A stretch of 64,000 nt of DNA, taken from the NCBI GenBank assembly GCA_030604735.1, contig JAUVVG010000007.1, positions 1 through 64,000 of the forward strand, read 5' to 3'. Under the pieces are notes generated by a model. The model ran no database searches and was not told the origin of the DNA. It was given only the letters and a program-made list of their open reading frames with translations. A program made the translations under genes and the position numbers. Every line of letters starts with the position of its first letter. The stretch's first letter is position 1. This DNA is from Azoarcus sp. (GTDB lineage Bacteria > Pseudomonadota > Gammaproteobacteria > Burkholderiales > Rhodocyclaceae). Below are positions 9,444-18,448 of the stretch, piece after piece.

Positions 9444-10036
9444 GCAGGGCGGAAAAGATCAGCGCGGTGATCCTGGCCGGCGGGCAAGGGCGGCGCATGG
9501 GCGGGGTGGACAAGGGTCTGGTCGAACTGCAAGGCCGACCCATGGTCGAGTGGGTGCTGGAACGTCTTCGCCCGCAGGTCGATGAGATCGCGATCAACGC
9601 CAACCAGAACCAGGAGCGCTACCGCGCCTTCGGCGTTCCGGTCTTTGCGGATGCGATCGGTGGCTTCGCCGGCCCGCTGGCCGGCCTGCATGCCGGGCTC
9701 GGCCAGGCGAACCATCCGCTGGTCGTCACCGCGCCGTGCGACTCGCCTTTCCTGCCGACCGACCTGGTCGCACGCCTGGCCGACGCGCTCGCCCGGCAGG
9801 GCGCCGACCTCGCCGTCGCCCACACCTTCGACCAGGCACACCCGGTGTTCTGCCTGTGCCGGCGCGAAGTGCTGCCCCACCTGGAAGCCTTCCTGTCGGC
9901 CGGCGGGCGCAAGATCGACCGGTGGTACGAAACCCTGAAGGTGGTCTCGGTGCAGTTCGACGACCAGGAAGACGCGTTTCGGAACATCAACACCCGCGAG
10001 GAACTCGGCGCGCTGGAGACGCCCGACGCGGGTTGA
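9440..10036 (+). CDS. mobA: Molybdenum cofactor guanylyltransferase MobA
   Basis: MobA joins GMP to molybdopterin to make the MGD form of the cofactor used by the formate dehydrogenase encoded nearby. The 198-residue protein begins with the nucleotide-binding signature ILAGGQGRRMGGVDKGLV and has APCDSPFLP, the metal-binding region of this fold. The ATG at 9440 is part of an ATGA overlap with the fdhD stop, so the two are translationally coupled. Confidence 0.96.
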   Translation: MSRAEKISAVILAGGQGRRMGGVDKGLVELQGRPMVEWVLERLRPQVDEIAINANQNQERYRAFGVPVFADAIGGFAGPLAGLHAGLGQANHPLVVTAPCDSPFLPTDLVARLADALARQGADLAVAHTFDQAHPVFCLCRREVLPHLEAFLSAGGRKIDRWYETLKVVSVQFDDQEDAFRNINTREELGALETPDAG

Positions 10037-10138
10037 TCGTCGGATGGGGAGCGTACCCTATCCGTCGGCACGCGCCTCCTGCGGATTTCGACATGCCGGG
10101 GCGACCGGGCTGGGCGCGTTCCACCAAGCCTAAGCCTC

Positions 10139-10176
10139 AGGCCCCGGGCAGTTGTCCCGGATCCTGCCCCGGGCCT
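10139..10176. terminator. GC-rich hairpin between convergent mobA and DUF6505 gene
   Basis: AGGCCCCGGGCAG and CTGCCCCGGGCCT form a 13-bp stem with one C-C mismatch and a 12-nt loop. It lies 100 bp after mobA and 30 bp after the oppositely oriented DUF6505 gene, a position suited to a two-way terminator. There is no clear T run on either strand. Confidence 0.35.
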
Positions 10177-10204
10177 TAACCAGCCTCGTCCCTTGTCCGC
10201 ATGC

Positions 10205-10717
10205 TCAAGCCTTGCCGTTGTCCGGAAACATGTCCCAGATGCGGATCTCGCCGCTCTCCCCGGCCCAGTCGGCGACCTGCTGGCGCGGCATGACCCGCTT
10301 GAACGATTCGTGGATGCCTTCGTCGTCCACCTCGCGCTCGACCGTTAACATGGTGCCGGGTTCGTATTCGCACAGACCCGCCGCGTAATCGACTTCCTGG
10401 CGAGCCACCGGCAGCGCCTCGTCCAGCGAAGGGGCACCGTAACGCACCATCAGGTGCTGGGCCAGCGCCTCGATGGCGGACTGGTATTCGCGTTCACCGA
10501 CCTCGGCGATCTTGACCACGGTCGCCCAGCCGAAACTCTCCAGCCCGAGGAAGCCCGACCGGAAGGCCTGCTTCGGTTTGCCCGACAGCAAGGCCGGATC
10601 GTCATCGGAAAAGCTGAACACGAAACTGCCTGCGACCGCGAGTTCACCGGCCTGTGCCGCATGCTCGTAGACATGCTCATCGCTATCGTCCAGGCGAGCG
10701 ACCCTGGGAAGTTTCAT
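10205..10717 (-). CDS. DUF6505 family protein, last gene of the formate dehydrogenase operon
   Basis: The protein has 170 residues and no membrane segment or signal peptide. The ATG at 10717 is chosen because GGAG lies just upstream and MKLPRVARLDDSDEHVYEHA looks like a true N terminus; the frame extends 126 bp further without support. I recall related proteins (DUF6505) beside formate dehydrogenase and fdhD genes, but no biochemical function is known to me. Acidic, aromatic-rich stretches and the ending IRIWDMFPDN suggest a compact soluble protein. It is probably an accessory or assembly factor, as the last gene after the gamma subunit. Confidence 0.75.
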   Translation of the reverse strand: MKLPRVARLDDSDEHVYEHAAQAGELAVAGSFVFSFSDDDPALLSGKPKQAFRSGFLGLESFGWATVVKIAEVGEREYQSAIEALAQHLMVRYGAPSLDEALPVARQEVDYAAGLCEYEPGTMLTVEREVDDEGIHESFKRVMPRQQVADWAGESGEIRIWDMFPDNGKA

Positions 10718-10858
10718 GCTGACTCCACGCTGTTGCATTCGAACTGTCATGTCTGAACAGAAGGGCGACAGGAGCCTCGACCCCTGTCGCCCCGACTTGC
10801 TTGCCGACCGTCGCGAAGCGCCGACCCGACAACAGGCCGGCACCCACCATCCCGATGG

Positions 10859-11980
10859 TCAATGGCTCGGCTGCCCCACCGGTGGCACGGCCCCGGCAGA
10901 TGCGGAAGCGCTCTCGGCTGGCAACGGCTTCACGCCCTTGGCCAATTCCTGCTCCAGCCACAGGTCGTGGTGCTGCTTGGCCCAATTGACGTCCACCCGA
11001 CCGGTGGTCATGCCCTCCAGCGCGCCCTCGGTCCCCAGCGTACCGATGTAGGCATGGCCGAAAAAGAAGCCGATCCACAACAGCGAGGTGACCGCATGGA
11101 TGACCTGGTACAAGGCCATGTCGGCGCGAGTCTGGCCGAACAGCGGGAAGTTCAGCAGGAAGCCCGAGACGCCGACCGCGGTGCCGAAGATCACGATCCC
11201 GACCCAGAACCAGACCTTCTCGCCGCCATTGAACTTGCCGGCAGACGGATGGCTCTTGCCGAAGATGCCGCCACCCGCAGCGAACCACTTGAGATCGGTC
11301 TTGTTCGGAATGTTGTGCTTGACCCACAACACGATCATCAGCAACACCGCGATCGAGAAGGCCGGGCCGATGTAGTTGTGGACCACCTTGCCGACATCCG
11401 CGTAGGCGGCGAAGGCCTGATGTCCCATCAACGGAATCAGCACGCTGCGCCCGAACAACAGGCTCAGACCGGTGATCGCAAGCAGGATGAAGCTGATCGC
11501 GGTAAACCAGTGCAGGAAACGCTCGAACGGCTTCCATCGCTGGATCGTCATGCCGGCCCGGCCATGGCTGAGCTTGATCCGGCCGACGAAGGTGAACACC
11601 AGCGCCACCAGCACCAGCGCGCCGATCAACAGGTAACCGCCATAGGTGATCAACGGCCCCATGCGGAACTGCCGCCAGGTCTCACCGGTGTTCGAGATCA
11701 TGGTGTTGGTCACATACGGACCGGTCTGGGTGGTGAAACCACCCTGTCCCTCGCGCGCGTCCCGCCACATGTCCGAACGCGGGTTGGTGGCCCGCTCCTG
11801 GCCGAAGCGCTGCTGTTGCTGCATCTGCTGGCGCTGTTGCTGCTGGACACCCTGGCCACCCGACTGGGCGAGCGCGTAGCCGAGCGGCAGCACGATCGAC
11901 AGCAACAGGATGAAGGCGAAGCTCCACAGCATGGCGCGACGCCTGCGCTGACGCGCATGGCTTACGGTTGAATCACTCAT
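10859..11980 (-). CDS. fdhC: Formate dehydrogenase gamma subunit (cytochrome b)
   Basis: This membrane cytochrome b takes electrons from the beta subunit and reduces quinone. The ATG at 11980 gives 373 residues. Order: an N-terminal hydrophobic segment (about 17-39), a glutamine-rich stretch (GVQQQQRQQMQQQQ), a periplasmic part, then the FDH-gamma core with WKPFERFLHWFTAISFILLA (one haem b histidine), VVHNYIGPAFSI and HAVTSLLWIGFFFGHAYIG carrying further histidines. The long N-terminal extension is usual for the Fdh gamma subfamily. It follows the small lipoprotein gene by 11 bp. Confidence 0.92.
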   Translation of the reverse strand: MSDSTVSHARQRRRRAMLWSFAFILLLSIVLPLGYALAQSGGQGVQQQQRQQMQQQQRFGQERATNPRSDMWRDAREGQGGFTTQTGPYVTNTMISNTGETWRQFRMGPLITYGGYLLIGALVLVALVFTFVGRIKLSHGRAGMTIQRWKPFERFLHWFTAISFILLAITGLSLLFGRSVLIPLMGHQAFAAYADVGKVVHNYIGPAFSIAVLLMIVLWVKHNIPNKTDLKWFAAGGGIFGKSHPSAGKFNGGEKVWFWVGIVIFGTAVGVSGFLLNFPLFGQTRADMALYQVIHAVTSLLWIGFFFGHAYIGTLGTEGALEGMTTGRVDVNWAKQHHDLWLEQELAKGVKPLPAESASASAGAVPPVGQPSH

Positions 11981-11991
11981 GGCAAAGACTC

Positions 11992-12186
11992 CTAGCGGTC
12001 GGTCATGCCGGTCATGGCGCGTTCGCGCAATTGATCCTGCCTGCGCTGCGCGGCCTCCTGGGTCGCCGTTTCGTCGTGCTTGCCTTTGTAAACCCCTGGC
12101 TCGTGGAACACGACCTCCTGGTCGCAAGCGGTCAACAGGGACAGGCTGGTAACCGCCAGCGCTACAAGCATCGCTTTGTACGGCAT
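11992..12186 (-). CDS. Small lipoprotein of the formate dehydrogenase operon
   Basis: The 64-residue product has a short lipoprotein signal: MPYKAMLVALAVTSLSLLTAC, with lipobox LTAC making the cysteine at position 21 the lipidated residue. The mature part holds EVVFHEPGVYKGKHDE and then a charged, helix-prone, possibly coiled tail. AGGAG lies 8 nt before the ATG at 12186, favouring this start over the ATG at 12207. No family function is known to me. Its place between the beta and gamma genes suggests a role in holding or assembling the enzyme at the periplasmic face of the membrane. Confidence 0.75.
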   Translation of the reverse strand: MPYKAMLVALAVTSLSLLTACDQEVVFHEPGVYKGKHDETATQEAAQRRQDQLRERAMTGMTDR

Positions 12187-12264
12187 GTTTTGAACTCCTC
12201 TCGTCATTCTGCTTATTCGCCCTGCAGCGGACGGACACCCGGCGGGGCATCCGTCCGCACCGGA

Positions 12265-12852
12265 TCAGGCGTTACCGTAAGCCGCCTGCCAGCCCCAGGT
12301 CTGCGGACGACCGCCGCGGCGCATCACGCGCTGGCGGTAGATGTCCGAGACCACGTCACCGTCGCCGGCGAGCAAGGCCTTGGTCGAGCACATCTCGGCA
12401 CACAGCGGCAGCTTGCCTTCGGCAATCCGGTTGGAGCCGTACTTGACGTACTCCGCCTCGGAGTGCGCTTCTTCCGGGCCACCGGCACAGAAGGTGCACT
12501 TGTCCATCTTGCCGCGCACACCAAAGGCCGACTGCTGCGGATACTGCGGCGCGCCGAAGGGGCAGGCGTAGAAGCAGTAACCGCAGCCGATACACAGATC
12601 CTTGTCGTGCAGCACGATGCCATCGGCGGTGGTGTAGAAACAATCCACCGGACAGACCGCGGCGCACGGCGCGTCACTGCAGTGCATGCAGGCCACCGAC
12701 ACCGACTTTTCACCCGGTACGCCGTCATCCATCACGATGACCCGGCGGCGGTTCACGCCCCAGGGCACCTCGTGCTCGCTCTTGCAAGCGGTAACGCAGG
12801 CCTGGCATTCGATGCAGCGCTCCGCGTCACAGAGAAACTTCATTCTGGCCAT
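12265..12852 (-). CDS. fdhB: Formate dehydrogenase beta subunit, four [4Fe-4S] clusters
   Basis: This electron-transfer subunit links the molybdenum subunit to cytochrome b. It has 195 residues and sixteen cysteines in four groups (13/16/19/23, 55/58/63/67, 87/90/93/97 and 119/122/151/155), enough for four cubane clusters. There is no C-terminal membrane anchor of the FdnH type, so contact with the membrane must come from the gamma subunit. It begins 21 bp after the alpha gene ends. Confidence 0.95.
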   Translation of the reverse strand: MARMKFLCDAERCIECQACVTACKSEHEVPWGVNRRRVIVMDDGVPGEKSVSVACMHCSDAPCAAVCPVDCFYTTADGIVLHDKDLCIGCGYCFYACPFGAPQYPQQSAFGVRGKMDKCTFCAGGPEEAHSEAEYVKYGSNRIAEGKLPLCAEMCSTKALLAGDGDVVSDIYRQRVMRRGGRPQTWGWQAAYGNA

Positions 12853-12873
12853 AATGGCTCTCCTCCATCCGTT

Positions 12874-15756
12874 TTATGCGGGCACCACACGGCAAAGCGT
12901 GGTCTTGGTTTCCTGCATCATCGTGACTGCGTCGTAACCGTAGGTGGTCGCGGTGTTGTTGGATTCACCACGCACATACGGCGCCGACCCCTCGGGGTAT
13001 TTCGCCAGCAGATCCTCGCCCTGGAAGTGACCACCGAAGTGGAAGGGCGTGAACACCGTGCCACGGCCGACTCTTGGGGTCACCAAAGCCTTGATCTTGA
13101 TGCGGCCGCCTTCCGGCCCCTCCAGCCACACCGTCTGCCCGTCGCGCACATTGGCGTTGTTGGCGTCGGCCGGGTTGATCTCGACGAACATGTCCTGCTT
13201 GAGCTCGGCCAGATACGGGTTGGAACGGGTTTCCTCGCCGGCTCCCTCGTATTCGACCAGACGGCCCGAGGTATGGATCAGCGGGAACTCGCGCGAGTAG
13301 TCGCGCGCCTGGACCGACTTCCAGCGGGTCGGCAGGCGATAGAACACCGCACGATCCTCGTAAGTCGGGTAGTCGGCGGTCAGGTCGTGGCGTGGCGTGT
13401 AAAGCGGCTCGCGGTGAACCGGCACCGGGTCCGGGAAGTTCCACACCAGGGCGCGCGCCTTGGCGTTGCCGAACGGATGGCAGCCGTGCTGCATCGCAAC
13501 GCGGATGATGCCGCCGGACAGGTCGGTGGTCCAGGACTTGCCTTCAGCCTCGGCCTTCTCTTCCGGGGTCAGGTCGTCCCACCAGCCTAGCTGCTTGAGC
13601 AGGGCATGGTCGAACTGCGGGTAGCCACCCTGGATCTCGGCCCCCTTGGACCAGGAACCCTCGGCCAGCAGGGTTTCGCCGTCCCGCTCGGTCCCGAAGT
13701 TGGCGCGGAAGTTGCCGCCGCCTTCCATCACGTGCTTGCTGGTGTCGTAGAGCACGTGCGTGCCCGGATGCTTGAGCTCCGGCGTGCCGTAGCACGGCCA
13801 TGGCAGGCAGTAGGTCTCGCCGTCCAACGGTCCGCCCTCCGCTTTCAGGGTCACCACATCGAAATGACGCTGGTTGGCCATATGCGCCTTCAGACGCTCC
13901 GGGCTCTGACCGGTGTAGCCGATCGACCAAGCGCCTCGGTTGATCTCGCGCAACACGCTTTCCGGGGTCGGCATGTTGTTCACGATCTCGTAGTTCTTGA
14001 ACATCTCGTCGGCGAATCCGAGTTTCTTCGCCAGCAGATAGGCGATCTCGGAGTCCGCCTTGTGCTCGTAGAGCGGAGCGATCACCTGGTCGCGCCACTG
14101 GATGGAACGGTTGGACGCGGTACAGGAACCCGCCTGCTCGAACTGCGTCGCCGCCGGCAACAGGTAGGTGTTCTCCTTGCGGTCGTGCATGACCGCTGCA
14201 ACGGTCGGATACGGATCGATGACGACCAGCAGGTCGAGCTTTTCGAAGGCCTTCTTCATCTCGGGACCACGGGTCTGCGAGTTCGGACCCATGCCCCAGA
14301 ACATCACCGCACGGATGTTGTCCCGCTGGGCGACATTGGCCTTGTCTTCGAGTACGCCGTCGATCCAGCGTGACACGGTGATGCCGGGGGTGAAGATCGG
14401 CTTGGTGGTACCGCCACGACCGTCGCTGTATTCGGTCTGCTCGAAGCGCGCCGCCAGCCAGTCATAATCGACGCCCCATACCCGGGACCAGTGACGCCAG
14501 CCACCTTCGGCCAACGGATAGTAGCCGGGCAGGTTGTCAGGGTTGGGCCCGACGTCGGTCGCGCCCTGCACGTTGTCATGTCCGCGGAAAATGTTGGCGC
14601 CGCCGCCTTCGACCCCGATGTTGCCCAGCGCGAGTTGCAGGCAGTTGTAGGCGCGCACATAGTTGCTGCCGATGGTGTGCTGGGTACCGCCCATGCACCA
14701 GACGAAGGTGCCGGGGCGATTCTCGGCCATCAGCTTGGCGACTTCGTACATCGCGTCACGGCCTACGCCGGTCACCCGCTCGACTTCCTGCGGATTCCAC
14801 TTGGCGACTTCGGCACGCACATGCTCCATACCATACACACGCTGGCGGATGTATTCCTTGTCTTCCCACTCGTTCTCGAAGACATGCCAGAGGATGCCCC
14901 ACATCAGCGCGACGTCGGTACCGGAACGGAAGCGCACATAGACATCGGAATGGGCCGCGGTGCGGGTGAAGCGCGGGTCCATCACGATCAGCTTGGCACC
15001 GCCTTCCTTGGCACGCAGAATCATCTGCATCGCCACCGGGTGGGCCTCGGCGGCGTTGGAGCCGCACATGATGATGGCCTTGGCCTTGTTGATGTCGTTG
15101 TAGGAGTTGGTCTGCGCGCCGTAACCCCAGGTGTTGGCCACGCCGGCCACCGTGGTGGAGTGGCAGATCCTGGCCTGGTGGTCGCAGTTGTTCGAACCCC
15201 AGAAGGCGGCGAATTTGCGCTGCAGGTAGGCCCCCTCGTTATTGGCCTTGGACGAGCCGGCGAACCACAGCGCATCCGGACCGGACTCCTCGCGGATCGC
15301 GAGCAGCTTGTCACCGATCTCGTTGATCGCCTGCTCCCAGCTGATGCGCTGCCAGCGGCCGCCCACCATCTTCATCGGATACTTGGTGCGCTTCAGGCTG
15401 TGGCCGTGGTTGCGCAGCGCGGCGCCCTTGGCACAGTGGGCGCCGAGGTTGATCGGGCTGTCGAAAGCCGGCTCCTGGCCGATCCATACGCCATTCTGTA
15501 CTTCGGCGATGGTGCTGCAACCGACCGAACAGTGGCCGCACACCGTCTTGACCTGTTTGACCTCGGCACGCGGGTCGGGCACCCGCTTGGCCGCCCTGGC
15601 CTGCTTGACCATGGTGCCCGGTACGACACCGGCTACCGCAGCCCCGCCCACCGCCAGGCCGGAGTTGCGCAGAAACGCCCGCCGACTCAGAGGCTTGCCG
15701 AGCAATCCGGCGCCGGAAGGCGCCGCAGCTGCACCGCTTTTCTTGACCAATTTCAT
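12874..15756 (-). CDS. fdhA: Formate dehydrogenase alpha subunit (Mo-bisMGD, Tat-exported)
   Basis: The catalytic subunit oxidises formate to CO2. It has 960 residues. A twin-arginine signal (LSRRAFLRNSGLAVGGAAVAG, from residue 23) directs the folded enzyme to the periplasm. Cys73, Cys76, Cys80 and Cys108 bind a [4Fe-4S] cluster. The metal ligand is Cys198 in QARICHSTTVAG, followed by the catalytic His199; the codon (15163-15165) is TGC, so this is a cysteine enzyme, not a selenocysteine one. The molydopterin dinucleotide-binding domain fills the C-terminal fifth. It belongs to the three-subunit periplasmic Fdh class related to fdh genes with DUF3305/DUF3306. Confidence 0.97.
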   Translation of the reverse strand: MKLVKKSGAAAAPSGAGLLGKPLSRRAFLRNSGLAVGGAAVAGVVPGTMVKQARAAKRVPDPRAEVKQVKTVCGHCSVGCSTIAEVQNGVWIGQEPAFDSPINLGAHCAKGAALRNHGHSLKRTKYPMKMVGGRWQRISWEQAINEIGDKLLAIREESGPDALWFAGSSKANNEGAYLQRKFAAFWGSNNCDHQARICHSTTVAGVANTWGYGAQTNSYNDINKAKAIIMCGSNAAEAHPVAMQMILRAKEGGAKLIVMDPRFTRTAAHSDVYVRFRSGTDVALMWGILWHVFENEWEDKEYIRQRVYGMEHVRAEVAKWNPQEVERVTGVGRDAMYEVAKLMAENRPGTFVWCMGGTQHTIGSNYVRAYNCLQLALGNIGVEGGGANIFRGHDNVQGATDVGPNPDNLPGYYPLAEGGWRHWSRVWGVDYDWLAARFEQTEYSDGRGGTTKPIFTPGITVSRWIDGVLEDKANVAQRDNIRAVMFWGMGPNSQTRGPEMKKAFEKLDLLVVIDPYPTVAAVMHDRKENTYLLPAATQFEQAGSCTASNRSIQWRDQVIAPLYEHKADSEIAYLLAKKLGFADEMFKNYEIVNNMPTPESVLREINRGAWSIGYTGQSPERLKAHMANQRHFDVVTLKAEGGPLDGETYCLPWPCYGTPELKHPGTHVLYDTSKHVMEGGGNFRANFGTERDGETLLAEGSWSKGAEIQGGYPQFDHALLKQLGWWDDLTPEEKAEAEGKSWTTDLSGGIIRVAMQHGCHPFGNAKARALVWNFPDPVPVHREPLYTPRHDLTADYPTYEDRAVFYRLPTRWKSVQARDYSREFPLIHTSGRLVEYEGAGEETRSNPYLAELKQDMFVEINPADANNANVRDGQTVWLEGPEGGRIKIKALVTPRVGRGTVFTPFHFGGHFQGEDLLAKYPEGSAPYVRGESNNTATTYGYDAVTMMQETKTTLCRVVPA

Positions 15757-15804
15757 GGTGAGTCTCCTTCACTGACGACCGTGGCGACCACGGTCACGGC
15801 CATC

Positions 15805-16014
15805 CTAGAACTGCGCCCTGGCGTAGTAATCCCTGATGTGCTGGGTTTCGTGATACCCGGCCGGTTCTTGCGCGGCCAGCGCCTCGGGTGTCTCGGCCTG
15901 CCCCGCCGTGACCTGGCCCATGGACGCGGCTACCGCCACACCACCACCGGTCAAGGCCATCGATTTCAGGAATTTTCTCCGGGACTCGCGCCCTTCATCA
16001 TCTCTCTGTTTCAT
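15805..16014 (-). CDS. Small Tat-signal protein of the formate dehydrogenase region
   Basis: The 69-residue product begins MKQRDDEGRESRRKFLKSMA, a classical twin-arginine motif followed by a hydrophobic stretch, and ends after a short HYxTxHIRDYY-like tail (HETQHIRDYYARAQF). It matches the formate dehydrogenase region Tat-target family (TIGR02811), whose role is unknown. The ATG at 16014 has GGAG 11 nt upstream; the ATG at 16083 does not. Almost the whole protein is signal, so it may serve as an export escort for the alpha subunit. Confidence 0.85.
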   Translation of the reverse strand: MKQRDDEGRESRRKFLKSMALTGGGVAVAASMGQVTAGQAETPEALAAQEPAGYHETQHIRDYYARAQF

Positions 16015-16079
16015 CACGGACTCCTTCTCTTCGCTGACTCGGAAGCGATTATTCGTCGCACCTTTCTGCTCTGGCCGAC

Positions 16080-16718
16080 TCATGCCGGCATTTCGTAAAA
16101 CCGACTTTCCTCGTTCAGGAGCGCACGCCCCAGCGCGGCCACGGAACGATAGAAATTCGCACTTGGCGCGACCTCGACATCATCGAAGAAACGCGCCATC
16201 CAGCTCGCCACATGGCGACGGAACAAATCCCGCTGCCAGTCGAGATCCACATCCGGGTCCTGAATGATCAAGGCCATCAGTTCGCACAAGGCGGCAGCAT
16301 GATCCTCGGGTTCGCCACAGTCTTCGCGCGCCGCCATACCCAGTTGCACCAGGTCTTCGCGCAACTGCACCAGAGGCCTGTCCATCAAGGTCCCGGTCAG
16401 GTACCACGAGGCATAAGGGGTGACCTCGCCCCCGCCCACGCCGATGAAGACATTCTGGAATTCGACCTGCAACGCGTCCGGGTCGACTTCGAGCGCCGCT
16501 TCGCGCAAGGTCGACCAGGCTTGGGCAAGCGGGTCACTGGCCAAGCCGTCATCGCCATCCAGCGGCGCGATCCCGCGCAGGCGCTGCAAAATGTCAGGCT
16601 CAGGTTCGTCCATCAGCAGGCGTCCGAGCAGCGTCCAGGTTCCGGCGCGCAGGCTGTTCGCCTCGTCCTCGTCGATCACGGCTTCGGGACGGTCGGTTAT
16701 TGTCGTCGTCATCGTCAT
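16080..16718 (-). CDS. TorD/DmsD-family redox enzyme maturation chaperone
   Basis: This cytoplasmic chaperone of 212 residues is predicted to bind the Tat signal or apo-form of FdhA and assist cofactor insertion. It is all-helical with the family features TPYASWYLTG and EDHAAALCELMALI (E-P-x-D-H is the TorD signature; here GEPEDH at 135-140). The start overlaps the stop of the ferredoxin gene (ATGA), so translation is coupled. It could equally be called a TorA-specific chaperone, but the operon shows it serves formate dehydrogenase. Confidence 0.88.
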   Translation of the reverse strand: MTMTTTITDRPEAVIDEDEANSLRAGTWTLLGRLLMDEPEPDILQRLRGIAPLDGDDGLASDPLAQAWSTLREAALEVDPDALQVEFQNVFIGVGGGEVTPYASWYLTGTLMDRPLVQLREDLVQLGMAAREDCGEPEDHAAALCELMALIIQDPDVDLDWQRDLFRRHVASWMARFFDDVEVAPSANFYRSVAALGRALLNEESRFYEMPA

Positions 16719-18448
16719 CACGCCTTGGGTCCCAGCCAGCGCGGCTTGGAGCCACCTTCCAGGTCTTTCGCGAACATATCCACGACGCGGCAGTCGCCAC
16801 ACATCTTCAAACGCCTGACTGCCTCCTCGGACTGGAACATGTGGTGGCCCTGCAGCTTCTCTGTCATCCGGCCGATCATGCTCTGGGTCGCGAAGGGTTT
16901 GCCGCAACTGATGCAGCAGAACGGCTCTTCCTCGTTCAGAACGATGGGCTTGCGCCTTTGTTCCCAGTCGAACACGAAGCGCGGTTCGAGCGTGATCGCG
17001 CTTTCCGGACAGGCTTTTGCGCACAGCCCACACTGCACGCACAAGTCCTCGGTAAAGGACAACCTGGGGGTGTCGCCGGCATCGGTCAGGGCGCGGGTCG
17101 GACACACCTGCGGACAGGACATGCACAAGGTACAGGCCTGACGGTCCACGATGACTTGGCCGAACGGGGCACCGCTCGGCAACACGGCCTGGGCCGGTTG
17201 CTCTGGCGCCTGCCGGTAAAGATGCTCCAGCGCGAGACGCAGCGTGCCGCGCTTCTCGTCGTAGGTGTCGAAACTGGCCGGCTGCGCCACCGCCGGCGTG
17301 CGCATCGAGGCGAAGTAAGCGACCACATCACAGTCGTGACCCAGCCAGTCCAGCCGGCCACCGTCCAGCCCCATCGCGTCGAGCAGCGGACGAGCGAAAT
17401 CGAGTTGGGCCCGCATCGCGGCGCGCACCGTCGGGGCCACCGCTTCCGCATCGAGCAGCCAGACTCCGGATGCGCCATAGGCCAGCGCGGAGAACCACAC
17501 ATCCATGCCGACCGCACCGATTTCGCTGATCTGGACCGGTAGCACCCGCTCCGGCAGCGCGGACGCCATCGCCATCAGGCGCTCTAGCCCGGCCTCCTCA
17601 TCGTGGAACAGGATGACCGGCGACTCGCCGCCGGCCTCGCGGTAGGCCGCCAGCATCCGCTTGATCCGGCCGATCTGGTCGCGCGGCACCGGATGCGCGT
17701 ACGTCATCGCACCGGACGGGCAGACGCTGGCACAGGTGCCCGCGCCCTGGCAGATATACGGGTCGACCTCGACCAGGTCGCCGATCGAGCGGATCGCGCC
17801 GGTCGGACAGGCGTCGAGGCAACGGGTGCAGCCGGTCAGGCCGCTGTCTCCATGGGCACAGATGTCCGGGTTGTAGGCGAAGAAGCGGGGTTTTTCGAAC
17901 TCGCCGACCATGTCCGGCATCGCGGCCAGCATGCGATGGAGCTTGTCGGCGTCGCCAGCCGGGGCGTAGTAACCGAAAGGAGGAATCTCGTGACGGAGGC
18001 CCGGCTGCCGCCGCAGGTCGAGCACCAGGTCGAAAAACGGATGATCGGGACGGGTCAGCGAGGCCGGCGACACCGACTGACCGTCGGGCAGGGTCATCGT
18101 CGCCGTGAACTGCCCGAGGTGGCCGGCCAGCTCACCGGGTTGGCCGTACAGGACCACCACCCGCAACGCGTCGGCACGCGCTGCGATGGCCTCATCGGAC
18201 AATCCGCTGCCAGCCGCTTCGGTCGCGATCAGCGTGCAGTGAAGCTGCGCGCGCAGTTGCGCCGCGCATTCAAGACCATCACGCTCGCCACCGATGATCA
18301 GCACATGGCCGGCAGACCGATAGCCGACCACGGCCGATGGCTCGACGACGACCTCGCCCCCGGCCTTCAGCGCGGCCAGGCGCGCCTGACCAGCCAGGCC
18401 GGCATGCTGGAAAAGGGAGTCCGGATAGGTACCGACTGGATCTGTCAT
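16718..18448 (-). CDS. 4Fe-4S polyferredoxin of the formate dehydrogenase cluster
   Basis: This soluble protein has 576 residues. An N-terminal region without cysteine clusters (residues 1-185) is followed by two ferredoxin-type motifs (CTRCLDACP and CASVCP), a middle domain resembling small delta/MvhD-like subunits (VQISEIGAVGMDVWFSALAY), then two more motifs (CTLCMSCPQVCP and CVQCGLCAKACP) and a C-terminal CxxC pair set (CCISCGKPF and CGDCR) like a zinc ribbon. Homologues occur in fdh operons with DUF3305/DUF3306. It may carry electrons during cofactor maturation; it is not one of the structural alpha, beta or gamma subunits. Confidence 0.85.
   Translation of the reverse strand: MTDPVGTYPDSLFQHAGLAGQARLAALKAGGEVVVEPSAVVGYRSAGHVLIIGGERDGLECAAQLRAQLHCTLIATEAAGSGLSDEAIAARADALRVVVLYGQPGELAGHLGQFTATMTLPDGQSVSPASLTRPDHPFFDLVLDLRRQPGLRHEIPPFGYYAPAGDADKLHRMLAAMPDMVGEFEKPRFFAYNPDICAHGDSGLTGCTRCLDACPTGAIRSIGDLVEVDPYICQGAGTCASVCPSGAMTYAHPVPRDQIGRIKRMLAAYREAGGESPVILFHDEEAGLERLMAMASALPERVLPVQISEIGAVGMDVWFSALAYGASGVWLLDAEAVAPTVRAAMRAQLDFARPLLDAMGLDGGRLDWLGHDCDVVAYFASMRTPAVAQPASFDTYDEKRGTLRLALEHLYRQAPEQPAQAVLPSGAPFGQVIVDRQACTLCMSCPQVCPTRALTDAGDTPRLSFTEDLCVQCGLCAKACPESAITLEPRFVFDWEQRRKPIVLNEEEPFCCISCGKPFATQSMIGRMTEKLQGHHMFQSEEAVRRLKMCGDCRVVDMFAKDLEGGSKPRWLGPKA

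Noticed and set aside
15163-15165. Possible selenocysteine in formate dehydrogenase
   Set aside because: The codon at the metal-ligand position is TGC (Cys198), so no selenocysteine or SECIS element is needed.
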